From contig DNZB01000079.1 of NCBI GenBank assembly GCA_003506635.1, forward strand, positions 1 to 6,824: a stretch of 6,824 nucleotides of DNA, given 5' to 3'. A program made the translations under genes and the position numbers. This DNA comes from Parvularcula sp. (lineage in GTDB: Bacteria > Pseudomonadota > Alphaproteobacteria > Caulobacterales > Parvularculaceae). Under the pieces are notes generated by a model. The model did not search any database, had not been told where the DNA came from, and saw only the letters and a program-made list of their open reading frames with translations. Position 1 is the first letter of the stretch, and every line of letters starts with the position of its first letter. Of the stretch, positions 1 to 6,060 are shown in pieces.

Positions 1-32
1 CAAGCGATCACAAGACCGTTACCAGCGCGCCG

Positions 33-58
33 TCACCGGGGAGCGAAGAAGCCGGTGA
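33..58. repeat. Short inverted repeat, 7-bp arms
   Basis: TCACCGG at 33-39 is perfectly complementary to CCGGTGA at 52-58, leaving a 12-nt loop. No T-run follows on either strand, so it is not a textbook intrinsic terminator. Function is unknown. In DNA this GC-rich a 7-bp arm can arise by chance. Confidence 0.4.
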
Positions 59-85
59 GGGGTCCATCGCCCAACCCTCGCCCCC

Positions 86-103
86 CGCGCGCCGGGGCGC
101 GCG
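86..103. repeat. GC palindrome, 8-bp arms
   Basis: CGCGCGCC at 86-93 is complementary to GGCGCGCG at 96-103, with only two bases between the arms. As RNA it would fold with the inner pair open, leaving a 4-nt loop. It sits between the other inverted repeats of the left intergenic region. It may simply reflect the CG-alternating composition of this genome. Confidence 0.4.
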
Positions 104-130
104 CCGGTCGTTCAGGAGATAGCCCCAGGG

Positions 131-155
131 GTTCATCCCGAGCTTGTCGAAGGAC
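131..155. repeat. Dispersed-repeat motif (GAGCTTGTCGAAGGA type)
   Basis: The stretch contains GAGCTTGTCGAAGGA, which reads TCCTTCGACAAGCTC on the other strand. From memory, close variants (CCTTCGACAAGCTCAGGATGA) recur many times in intergenic DNA of alphaproteobacteria, often with flanking arms CATCC/GGATG. Here the flanks are TCATCCC and AGGACG, so only TCC/GGA of the arm symmetry survives. Only one copy is present in this window, so repetition itself cannot be shown here. The assignment rests on recognition, not on an alignment. Confidence 0.5.
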
Positions 156-206
156 GCGCCACGACGCGCGACAAGGGGGCGACGGAAAGAGCGGGGCGCG
201 GCGATG

Positions 207-241
207 GACGGCGTTACTCTGTACACTAACAAAACGCCGTC
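207..241 (-). terminator. Inverted repeat at the 3' end of the DUF5671 gene, possible terminator
   Basis: GACGGCGTT at 207-215 is perfectly complementary to AACGCCGTC at 233-241, with a 17-nt AT-richer loop. The right arm overlaps the minus-strand stop codon (240-242), which suits an end-of-transcript structure. However, the minus strand has no U-run after the stem (it reads on as CATCGCC), so this is at best a non-canonical terminator or an mRNA-protecting hairpin. Confidence 0.35.
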
Positions 242-1397
242 ACGCCGGCGCGGCGTCCGTCTCGAACTTCACGGCGTCGAGGGTGAAGCAGGCCTCGCCC
301 GGGCCTTTCGGCAATTGCAGCGTGCGCTGTTCGTTCGCCGGGGAATAATAGCTGTTGATCGTGCGCCGCGCGGGCGCGCCGGCGCCGTCGCCTTCGGGCC
401 AGCCGCCCTCAAACACGGCGCATAGCGCATAGGTGTCATCGTCGATGATGCGAAAGCCGTATTCAGCGCCCGTCGCCGGATCAAGGGGGTATGGCTCAGC
501 GCAGCCCGCCGCGACGGGAAGGCGCGCGCCGCGCTCCGTCAGCGCTGTCTGCATCGCGGCGAAATTCGCGTCGAGCCGGTCAAAATACGTATAATGACAA
601 TCAGCGAGGCGCGTCATCGCGATGAGGTTCGTCACGCGCGCCTCGTCAGCGATGCGGTTGCGGGCGTTTTCAGGGCCCCGGACGATCGTGAACGCCCATG
701 CGACGAGCGCGATGACGACGATCGTCGAGAGCGCCGCGAGCGCGCGCCCGGCGTGGTCGGCGCCGGCGGAGGTGCGTTCCGCCTCGCGCGAGAAATTCCA
801 GAGGATCGCCGCCGAAATGGCGCCGACGACGCCCGCCTTTGCGGCGAAGCGCGTCGACAGGCCGCCGTCGAGAAACTGGAAAACGACCGCGACAAGATCG
901 CCGATAAAGGCGCCCGCGGCGAAGATGAGCGTCACATAGGTGAGCCAGGCGCGCACGCGGCTGCGCCGCCGCTCAGGGTCGCGGCGCTTTCGCGCAGCAA
1001 GGCGCCAGCCGAGCATGAGGAAGATCGGATAGCCGACCAGAAGCGCCGCGATCGACCAGCGCAGGCCCGAACTCGCCCATCGCCACGCGTCCATGTCGCG
1101 CGCCAGATCGTCGGCGAAGAGCCTGTCGATGAAGGCGAAGGCGAGCCCGCCCACTTGCGTCGCCGCCATGCCGAGCAGCGAGAAATAGACGATGAGCAGG
1201 AACGCCTCTCGCGCCGAGCCATAGACCCTCGGCCGCGGCACCGGCGCCGGAAAGTCGATATCGGCGAAGGCGTCGAGCGCATCCTCGACCTGGTCTTGCG
1301 GCCAGCCGGCCTTTTTCAGCGCCTCGGCGATGCGCGCGCGGCTCTCCCCAAGCGACAGCGCTGCCTTTACAAATTCAACGAGCGTCGCGTCGGCCAT
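240..1397 (-). CDS. DUF5671-type multi-pass membrane protein
   Basis: This is a 385-aa integral membrane protein of unknown function. Residues 5-45 form a small helical module with the GWPQDQVEDAL signature (LVEFVKAALSLG... ), which resembles the N-terminal region of proteins annotated with DUF5671. Hydrophobic segments lie near 66-90, 112-132, 150-174, 186-203 and 220-239. The strongly basic loop at 136-149 (RKRRDPERRR) should be cytoplasmic, which gives an N-in topology with five passes and places the last ~145 residues outside the membrane. All four cysteines (267, 299, 326, 370) are in that C-terminal part, consistent with disulfides in the periplasm. The ATG start is supported by GGAGGA seven bases upstream (1405-1410 on the minus strand). 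The gene diverges from the aidB-like gene. Family assignment is by recognition, and no biochemical role is known to me. Confidence 0.85.
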   Translation of the reverse strand: MADATLVEFVKAALSLGESRARIAEALKKAGWPQDQVEDALDAFADIDFPAPVPRPRVYGSAREAFLLIVYFSLLGMAATQVGGLAFAFIDRLFADDLARDMDAWRWASSGLRWSIAALLVGYPIFLMLGWRLAARKRRDPERRRSRVRAWLTYVTLIFAAGAFIGDLVAVVFQFLDGGLSTRFAAKAGVVGAISAAILWNFSREAERTSAGADHAGRALAALSTIVVIALVAWAFTIVRGPENARNRIADEARVTNLIAMTRLADCHYTYFDRLDANFAAMQTALTERGARLPVAAGCAEPYPLDPATGAEYGFRIIDDDTYALCAVFEGGWPEGDGAGAPARRTINSYYSPANEQRTLQLPKGPGEACFTLDAVKFETDAAPA

Positions 1398-1404
1398 GCC
1401 TTGA

Positions 1405-1410
1405 TCCTCC
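1405..1410 (-). promoter_or_regulatory. Ribosome binding site of the DUF5671 gene
   Basis: On the minus strand GGAGGA lies seven bases before the ATG whose first base is at 1397. This supports that start over internal ones. The 83-bp divergent gap (1398-1480) must also hold promoters for both genes, but no convincing -35/-10 pair is visible. Confidence 0.7.
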
Positions 1411-1470
1411 CGCTGCGCGCCGGTCTACGCCGCCGCCGCGAAGCGGGATAGAAGCGCCGCTCACAACGCT

Positions 1471-1475
1471 GGAGG
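1471..1475 (+). promoter_or_regulatory. Ribosome binding site of the aidB-like gene
   Basis: GGAGG five bases before the ATG at 1481 fixes this start. It agrees with the AidB-type N-terminus (VANQPPPFEDINLY near residues 15-28) that follows shortly after. Confidence 0.75.
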
Positions 1476-1480
1476 CCCCG

Positions 1481-3130
1481 ATGCCCCATTTCCGTCCCCG
1501 CGCGAACCTGGCGACGCATGACGTCGCCAACCAGCCGCCGCCCTTTGAAGACATCAATCTCTACGCCAATGACGCTGCGCTGATGGGCGCTGTTGAAGCG
1601 GCGGGCGGGGCGCTGCACGAGGCGCGGCTGGCGGCCTTCGGCGCGCGCTGCGGGTCGGCGGAGGCGATCGAGTGGGCCGCTGAGGCGAACCGCTGCGCGC
1701 CGGTTCTCAAAAGCTTCGATCGTTACGGCTGCCGCCTCGACGAGGTTGAGTTTCACCCCGCCTATCACGCGCTGATGGAAATGGGCCTGTCCGCCGGCGT
1801 CGCCGCCGGCGCCTGGACCGTCGATCAGGCGGGGCATGTTCTGCACGCGGCGCTGCTCTTCCTGATGGGCCAGACCGAGGGCGGCGTCTCATGTCCGATG
1901 TCGATGACCTATGCGGCGGTCCCCGCGCTCATTCACGAGCCGCGCGTCGCGGCGGAATGGATCCCGCGGGCGACGGCGCTCGCCTATGACCGGCGCTTCA
2001 TCCCGGCGCCGGAGAAGTCCGCCGCCACCATCGGCATGGCGATGACGGAGAAACAGGGCGGTTCTGACGTGCGCGCCAACACGACGCGGGCCGAGCGCGC
2101 GGGCGATCATTTTGCGCTGACAGGACACAAATGGTTCTGCTCCGCGCCGATGTGCGATGCCTTCCTGACGCTCGCCTATGCGGAGGAAGGGCTTTCCTGC
2201 TTCCTCGCGCCGCGCTGGAAGCCGTCGGGCGAGCGCAACGCGATCCACATCATGCGGCTCAAGGACAAGCTTGGCGACCGCGCCAACGCTTCTTCGGAGA
2301 TCGAGTATCACGGCGCCTACGCCGAGATGATCGGCGAGCCGGGGCGCGGCGTGAGGACCATCATCGACATGGTTCAGCACACGCGCCTTGACTGCATCGT
2401 CGGCTCGGCGGGCGGCATGCGCGCGAGCCTTGCGCAGGCGCTGTGGCATACGGAGCATCGCAGCGCCTTCCAGAAAAAGCTGATCGACCAGCCGGCGATG
2501 TCGCGGGTTCTCGCCGACCTCGCGCTTGACAGCGAAGGCGCGACCGCCCTCGCCTTCCGCATCGCGCGCGGCTTCGACAACGCGCCCGACGACGAGCGCG
2601 AAGCGGCGTTCGTGCGCCTTGCGACGCCGGTCGCGAAATACTGGACCTGCAAGCGTCAGCCGGGCTTCGTTTATGAGGCGCTGGAGTGCCATGGCGGCGC
2701 CGGCTTCATCGAGGAAGGCGTGATGGCGCGCTATTTCCGGGCCGCGCCCCTGAACGCGATCTGGGAAGGGTCCGGCAATGTCATCGCGCTCGACATCTTG
2801 CGCGCGATCGGGCGCGAGCCGGACAGCCTCGAAGCCGTCGTCGGCGAAGTCGCCAAGGCGCAAGGCGCGAACGGCCATTATGACCGCCACGCCAAGCGCC
2901 TCGCCGAATGGCTCGAACCCGGCGCCTTGAACGAGGGCTCCGCCCGCGCCTTCGCTGAAGACATGGGCCTTGCCCTGCAGGCGGCCGCCCTTTACGGCGT
3001 CGCGCCCGATTTCGTCTTCGACGGATTTTGCAACGCAAGGCTCGACCCTGAAGCGCGCAGCTACGGTTATGGCGCGAGCGAGGCGCTGATCGACACAGCG
3101 GCGCTGATCGCCCGGGCGGCGCCGTTTTGA
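1481..3130 (+). CDS. aidB: AidB-like acyl-CoA dehydrogenase family flavoprotein
   Basis: This 549-aa protein is full length compared with E. coli AidB (about 540 aa), a cytoplasmic FAD protein of the acyl-CoA dehydrogenase superfamily induced by alkylation damage and able to bind DNA. Visible hallmarks are the AidB N-terminus NQPPPFEDINLYANDAAL (17-34), the flavin/substrate motif MAMTEKQGGSDVRANTT (186-202), LTGHKWFCSAP (213-223), RLKDKLGDRANASSEIEY (259-276), the CHGGAGFIEEG segment (403-413) and LNAIWEGSGNVIALDILRA (424-442). The Glu of IWEGSGN (429) lies where AidB proteins keep an acidic active-site residue. Residues from about 443 correspond to the C-terminal domain implicated in DNA binding in E. 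coli AidB. The gene overlaps the hydrolase gene downstream. No ada, alkA or alkB is in the window. AidB membership is secure; the DNA-protection role is transferred from E. coli, and the true substrate is unknown. Confidence 0.93.
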   Translation: MPHFRPRANLATHDVANQPPPFEDINLYANDAALMGAVEAAGGALHEARLAAFGARCGSAEAIEWAAEANRCAPVLKSFDRYGCRLDEVEFHPAYHALMEMGLSAGVAAGAWTVDQAGHVLHAALLFLMGQTEGGVSCPMSMTYAAVPALIHEPRVAAEWIPRATALAYDRRFIPAPEKSAATIGMAMTEKQGGSDVRANTTRAERAGDHFALTGHKWFCSAPMCDAFLTLAYAEEGLSCFLAPRWKPSGERNAIHIMRLKDKLGDRANASSEIEYHGAYAEMIGEPGRGVRTIIDMVQHTRLDCIVGSAGGMRASLAQALWHTEHRSAFQKKLIDQPAMSRVLADLALDSEGATALAFRIARGFDNAPDDEREAAFVRLATPVAKYWTCKRQPGFVYEALECHGGAGFIEEGVMARYFRAAPLNAIWEGSGNVIALDILRAIGREPDSLEAVVGEVAKAQGANGHYDRHAKRLAEWLEPGALNEGSARAFAEDMGLALQAAALYGVAPDFVFDGFCNARLDPEARSYGYGASEALIDTAALIARAAPF

Positions 3131-3996
3131 CGGTTTCGATGCGCACCCACCGCATCGCCGCGAACGGGCTTTCGCATTTCGTCCGCGACTGCGGAGACGA
3201 GGCCGCGCCGGCGGCGATTTTGCTGCACGGATTTCCGGACAGCTCGGCCGTCTTTGACCGGCTGACGCCGTTTCTCACAGATGGCGGCTATCGCGTCATC
3301 GCGCCCGACTTGCGCGGTTTCGGCGAGACGGACATGCCCGCGCGAGTCGCCGATTATGACATCAGGACCGGCGCCGCCGTCGACGTCATCGCAATCCTTG
3401 ACGCCTTGAAGATCGAGCGAGCGCATCTTGCCGGCCATGATTTTGGCGCGCCGGTCGCGTGGGTTCTCGCCGCGCAGAGCCCTCAGCGTTTTTACTCATT
3501 GTCGGCGCTCTCCGTCGGGCATATGCGCGCATTCTTGTCCGCCGGCGCCGAACAGAAGCGGCGGAGCTTTTATATTCTCGTCCATCAGCTGCGCGGGCTG
3601 TGCGAATGGCTTTACCGGCGCGACGACTGGGCGCTGTTGCGCGCGCACTGGAAGGGCGTGCGCGATCCGGAGGAGACGATCCGGCTTCTGTCGCGGCCCG
3701 GGCGGCTGACCGCGGGGCTCAACTGGTATCGGGCGAATGCAAGCCTTGCCCGGATGCTGGCGCCGCCGAAGCCCGGCGAATGGGGCGAGGAGCGCGTTTC
3801 GATCCCGGCGCTCGGGGTCTGGTCCGCCGGGGAGAAATATCTCGTCGAGGATCAGATGGTGCGGTCGGGCGACTATGTCGACGGCGTCTGGACCTACGCG
3901 CGCCTCGAAGACGCCGGCCACTGGATGCAGGAGGACGCCCCCGAAGCGCTCTCGAAGTTGCTGCTCGGCCACTGGCGCGCGGCGGAGGCTGGTTAA
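3127..3996 (+). CDS. Epoxide-hydrolase-like alpha/beta hydrolase
   Basis: This is a 289-aa soluble alpha/beta-fold hydrolase. The oxyanion-hole motif LLHGFPDSS is at 32-40 and the nucleophile elbow AGHDFGAPVAW at 102-112. The nucleophile is therefore Asp105, as in epoxide hydrolases and haloalkane dehalogenases, not Ser. Two cap-domain tyrosines, in SFYILVHQ (Tyr149) and LNWYRAN (Tyr201), match the ring-opening tyrosines of soluble epoxide hydrolase (human Tyr383 and Tyr466). The catalytic His is His265 in EDAGHWMQ. The usual Asp of the third-acid motif (GEKD-type) is not obvious: the segment reads AGEKYLVEDQM, leaving Glu236, Glu241 or Asp242 as candidates. The TTG start overlaps the upstream stop as TTGA, with GGCGG at 3115-3119 seven bases before it. 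An in-frame ATG at 3139 (MRTHRIAANGL) is a good alternative start but lacks an SD. The substrate is unknown. Confidence 0.88.
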   Translation: MTVSMRTHRIAANGLSHFVRDCGDEAAPAAILLHGFPDSSAVFDRLTPFLTDGGYRVIAPDLRGFGETDMPARVADYDIRTGAAVDVIAILDALKIERAHLAGHDFGAPVAWVLAAQSPQRFYSLSALSVGHMRAFLSAGAEQKRRSFYILVHQLRGLCEWLYRRDDWALLRAHWKGVRDPEETIRLLSRPGRLTAGLNWYRANASLARMLAPPKPGEWGEERVSIPALGVWSAGEKYLVEDQMVRSGDYVDGVWTYARLEDAGHWMQEDAPEALSKLLLGHWRAAEAG

Positions 3997-4018
3997 CGCC
4001 CGGACAAGACTCGCGCGC

Positions 4019-4060
4019 CCCCGAAAGTTCGGACAAAGTAACGCCGTCCGGCTTTCGGGG
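4019..4060 (+). terminator. Strong interrupted hairpin, possible terminator or 5' leader structure
   Basis: CCCCGAAAG (4019-4027) pairs perfectly with CTTTCGGGG (4052-4060). Inside it CGGAC (4030-4034) pairs with GTCCG (4046-4050). A TT facing a single G forms the interruption, and the loop is AAAGTAACGCC. That makes 14 base pairs in 42 nt, located 22 bp after the hydrolase stop and 38 bp before the lipoprotein start. No T-run follows on either strand (the plus strand continues AGGGCTGCGG), so classical intrinsic termination is doubtful. It could be a Rho-linked 3' end, an mRNA stabiliser or a leader element of the lipoprotein gene. Confidence 0.5.
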
Positions 4061-4087
4061 AGGGCTGCGGATGGGTATCGGGTCGTC

Positions 4088-4093
4088 GAGGGG
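4088..4093 (+). promoter_or_regulatory. Ribosome binding site of the lipoprotein gene
   Basis: GAGGGG stands five bases before the TTG at 4099 and eight before the adjacent TTG at 4102. It supports a TTG start in the absence of any in-frame ATG before the signal peptide. Which of the two tandem TTG codons is used cannot be decided; the difference is one residue. Confidence 0.5.
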
Positions 4094-4098
4094 CTTTC

Positions 4099-5013
4099 TT
4101 GTTGAAATTCAGGGCTTCACTTATCGCTGCCAGCTCAGCGGGCCTGCTTCTTTCCGCCTGTGAGACGCCATCTAACGGCGCGGGCGGCGTCATCGGCGCG
4201 AGCGCGCCGCCTGTCCGCGGCATCCTGGCGCGGGCGGGCGATCTTGATGCGCTCGCCGTTGCGCCGGTTCAGGCCGAACGGCTGCTCGCTGCGGCTGAGG
4301 CCGGCCCCGGCGCGCTTTCGCTTTCCGCGCATGAAACGAAAACCGCCGCGCTGTTCACCGGCCGCTCATTCTTCTCCGCCGGCAAAGTGCTGGCCAGTCC
4401 GGCGGCCGAAACGCCGCGCGCACTCGTCAGCACGCAAATTCCGGCCGGCTGGCGCGCGGCCGACAACCGCCTCGTTCACATTGAAAGCGGCCTTGAATGT
4501 CCGTTCGCGTTCGACTTCAAGTCCGCGGCCGGGGGCGCGGGCGCGCTAAGCCTTGCCGACGTCACGTCCTATGACGCGGAGAGCCGCGACGTCTCCTGCA
4601 ATTATGCGAATGGCGGCGCGGCGGTGATTACGGTCTACGCCTCGTTCTATCCCGAAATTTCGGTCGAGGATCATGCGGCCGCCGCCGTCGCGGCGATGCG
4701 CCAGAGCTTCACGCTGAAAGGCGCCCTGCCGGTCGTCAGCGTCGAGATCGAGGACAAGGACGCCGGCGCGACGACGGCCGATCTTGAAGCGCCGATCGCC
4801 GGCGCCTTCGACATCGGCGACATCAACGGCGCGCCATATAAAACGGCGCTGTGGATCGCGAAGACGCATGGCTGGCACGTCAAGACGCGCGCGACCTACG
4901 CGCAGGCGGACATGACGTCCGAGCTTGTCGCCGCCGTCATGTTCGCGGCGAATTATCTCAACGTCGATATGAAGGCCAAAAACAATTCGCCGGCGCGGGG
5001 GCCGGACGTCTGA
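4099..5013 (+). CDS. Uncharacterised lipoprotein
   Basis: I do not recognise the family of this 304-aa protein. It starts with a lipoprotein signal: basic MLKFR, a hydrophobic core, then the lipobox LSAC (18-21), so Cys21 should be lipidated. Glu at +2 does not argue for inner-membrane retention by the E. coli Asp rule. A Gly/Ala-rich linker (about 26-60) leads to a mature domain with two further cysteines, in ESGLECPFAF (Cys134) and SRDVSCNYANGG (Cys167), a possible disulfide. Later segments include GDINGAPYKTALWIAKTHGWHVK in part (239-262), which alternates like beta strands. The start is TTG; no in-frame ATG precedes the signal peptide. The protease gene follows after 24 bp, so the two are probably co-transcribed. 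The signal peptide and lipobox are clear, but function is unknown. Confidence 0.85.
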   Translation: MLKFRASLIAASSAGLLLSACETPSNGAGGVIGASAPPVRGILARAGDLDALAVAPVQAERLLAAAEAGPGALSLSAHETKTAALFTGRSFFSAGKVLASPAAETPRALVSTQIPAGWRAADNRLVHIESGLECPFAFDFKSAAGGAGALSLADVTSYDAESRDVSCNYANGGAAVITVYASFYPEISVEDHAAAAVAAMRQSFTLKGALPVVSVEIEDKDAGATTADLEAPIAGAFDIGDINGAPYKTALWIAKTHGWHVKTRATYAQADMTSELVAAVMFAANYLNVDMKAKNNSPARGPDV

Positions 5014-5021
5014 CAGTAAAC

Positions 5022-5028
5022 GGGGAAA
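5022..5028 (+). promoter_or_regulatory. Ribosome binding site of the ClpP-class protease gene
   Basis: GGGGAAA ends nine bases before the ATG at 5038. A second GGGG (5032-5035) is too close to the start to be the main site. The 24-bp gap contains no hairpin, consistent with read-through from the lipoprotein gene. Confidence 0.45.
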
Positions 5029-5037
5029 CGCGGGGTT

Positions 5038-6060
5038 ATGGACGAGTTGATCGGCGCATTGCCGTTTATTTTCTTCATCGTGTTCTTCCTGCTCGTGCCG
5101 GCGCTGGCGCGTCGGAGCCGGGCGGCGGAGCTTGAACGGCGCTTCGCCGCCATCCAGAGGAAGCGCAAATCGCGCGTCATCGCGATCGTCCACCGGCAAG
5201 AGCCGATGGGCCTTCTCGGCATTCCCCAGCTTCGCTACATCGACCTTAACGACGCCGAAGACGTGCTGGAGGCGATCCGCACGACGCCGCCCTCGACGCC
5301 GATCGATCTTGTGCTGCACACGCCTGGCGGGCTCGTCCTGCCGGCCTTGCAGATCGCGCGCGCGCTGAAGGCGCACCCGGCGAAGACGACCGTTTACGTG
5401 CCGCACTTCGCGATGTCGGGCGGCACCTTGATCGCGATGGCGGCGAAGGAGATCGTCCTCAACAGGCACGCGGTCCTCGGTCCGATCGACCCGCAGATCG
5501 GCGGCATTCCGGCGGCGTCGCTGTTGCGGCTTCGCGCCGAGAAATCGCCGGATTCGACCGACGACTATACGATCGTCCTCGCCGATGTCGGCAAGATGGC
5601 GATCGATCAGCTGAAGCGCGCCGCGCGCGAGCTGTTGAAAGGCACGGTTTCCGACAACGCCGCCAACAACGTCGCAGAGCAGCTGGCGAGCGGCCGCTGG
5701 ACGCATGATTATCCGATCGAGGCGGGGGAAGCGCGCGAAATCGGCCTCAACGTCTCGACCAACATGCCGGCCGACATCACCGAACTGATGGCGCTCTTCC
5801 CCTCTCGGCTCAGCAAGGCGAACGTCTCTTTCGTCGCGCCTAACGCCGGCCTCTTCGGCCTGTTCCGCCGCAAGGACGCCGCGCCGCCGCCGGAAATGCG
5901 CGCCACGCCGCCGATGACGGAGCGAACGCCCTTCACCGGCTATGAGCCGCGCGCGGGCGCGCGCAGTTTTTCTTTCGGCCCCTGGAATCCGAAGGATTTG
6001 CAGGACCAGCCGCCGGGCCCGTCAGCGAACGATATCGCGCAGCGCCCGCGGCGGCGGTGA
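5038..6060 (+). CDS. Membrane-anchored ClpP-class serine protease, SDH family
   Basis: This 340-aa protein fits the serine dehydrogenase proteinase family (SDH_sah, Pfam PF01972), relatives of SppA and ClpP in the crotonase-like fold. Residues 4-24 form one hydrophobic anchor, followed by the basic, helical stretch ARRSRAAELERRFAAIQRKR (24-43). The inside-positive pattern suggests the protease domain is cytoplasmic. The domain shows IDLVLHTPGGLVLPALQIA (89-107), the probable nucleophile Ser127 in HFAMSGGTLIAM (123-134), and AVLGPIDPQIGG (145-156), a characteristic motif of the family. The last ~65 residues (from about 276) are Pro/Arg/Gly-rich and probably disordered. The partner of the Ser (Lys or His/Asp) cannot be assigned by eye. 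Known family members act in membrane or protein quality control, but the substrate is unknown here. It lies 24 bp after the lipoprotein gene, so a joint envelope role is inferred. Confidence 0.9.
   Translation: MDELIGALPFIFFIVFFLLVPALARRSRAAELERRFAAIQRKRKSRVIAIVHRQEPMGLLGIPQLRYIDLNDAEDVLEAIRTTPPSTPIDLVLHTPGGLVLPALQIARALKAHPAKTTVYVPHFAMSGGTLIAMAAKEIVLNRHAVLGPIDPQIGGIPAASLLRLRAEKSPDSTDDYTIVLADVGKMAIDQLKRAARELLKGTVSDNAANNVAEQLASGRWTHDYPIEAGEAREIGLNVSTNMPADITELMALFPSRLSKANVSFVAPNAGLFGLFRRKDAAPPPEMRATPPMTERTPFTGYEPRAGARSFSFGPWNPKDLQDQPPGPSANDIAQRPRRR

Larger units (their letters stand above)
1..239. other. Non-coding region rich in short inverted repeats
   Basis: I find no convincing gene here. 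The stretch lies beyond the 3' end of the minus-strand DUF5671 gene. It holds several perfect short inverted repeats (33-39 with 52-58, 86-93 with 96-103, 207-215 with 233-241) and one motif resembling an alphaproteobacterial dispersed repeat (about 131-155). A 74-codon minus-strand reading frame (8-232) spans the repeat, but its translation is Arg/Pro/Ala-rich and looks like translated repeat rather than protein. No tRNA cloverleaf or rRNA similarity was recognised by eye. Confidence 0.6.
3997..4098 (+). other. Intergenic spacer with a hairpin
   Basis: These 102 bp separate the aidB-hydrolase pair from the lipoprotein-protease pair. The only structure I see is the hairpin at 4019-4060. An ATG at 4071 is out of frame with the lipoprotein gene and opens only a frame that I regard as a shadow. 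Confidence 0.5.

Noticed and set aside
8..232. 74-codon minus-strand reading frame as a small gene
   Set aside because: It runs through the dispersed-repeat motif and inverted repeats, its translation is Arg/Pro/Ala-rich without domain features, and no good ribosome binding site precedes it.
594..1451. 285-codon plus-strand frame opposite the DUF5671 gene
   Set aside because: Its product is extremely Arg/Glu/Asp/Ala-rich, as expected from antisense reading of GC-rich coding DNA; the minus-strand protein has coherent membrane segments and a ribosome binding site.
1398..1480. Possible divergent promoter (TTGATC at 1401 with TCTACG at 1424) and an Ada-type operator for aidB
   Set aside because: The -10 matches only three of six positions, and no Ada-box-like sequence is visible; too weak to annotate.
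1889..2890. 333-codon minus-strand frame opposite aidB
   Set aside because: Arg/Ala-rich shadow with no recognisable motif; the plus strand carries every AidB hallmark motif.
3459..4163. 234-codon plus-strand frame overlapping the hydrolase and the intergenic gap
   Set aside because: Low-complexity Arg/Ala-rich product lying out of frame with a well-supported hydrolase; its open end through the spacer reflects the lack of stops in GC-rich DNA.
4546..5706. 386-codon minus-strand frame spanning the lipoprotein and protease genes
   Set aside because: Its Arg/Asp-rich composition is typical of an antisense shadow, and it crosses two genes with clear signal peptide or protease motifs on the plus strand.
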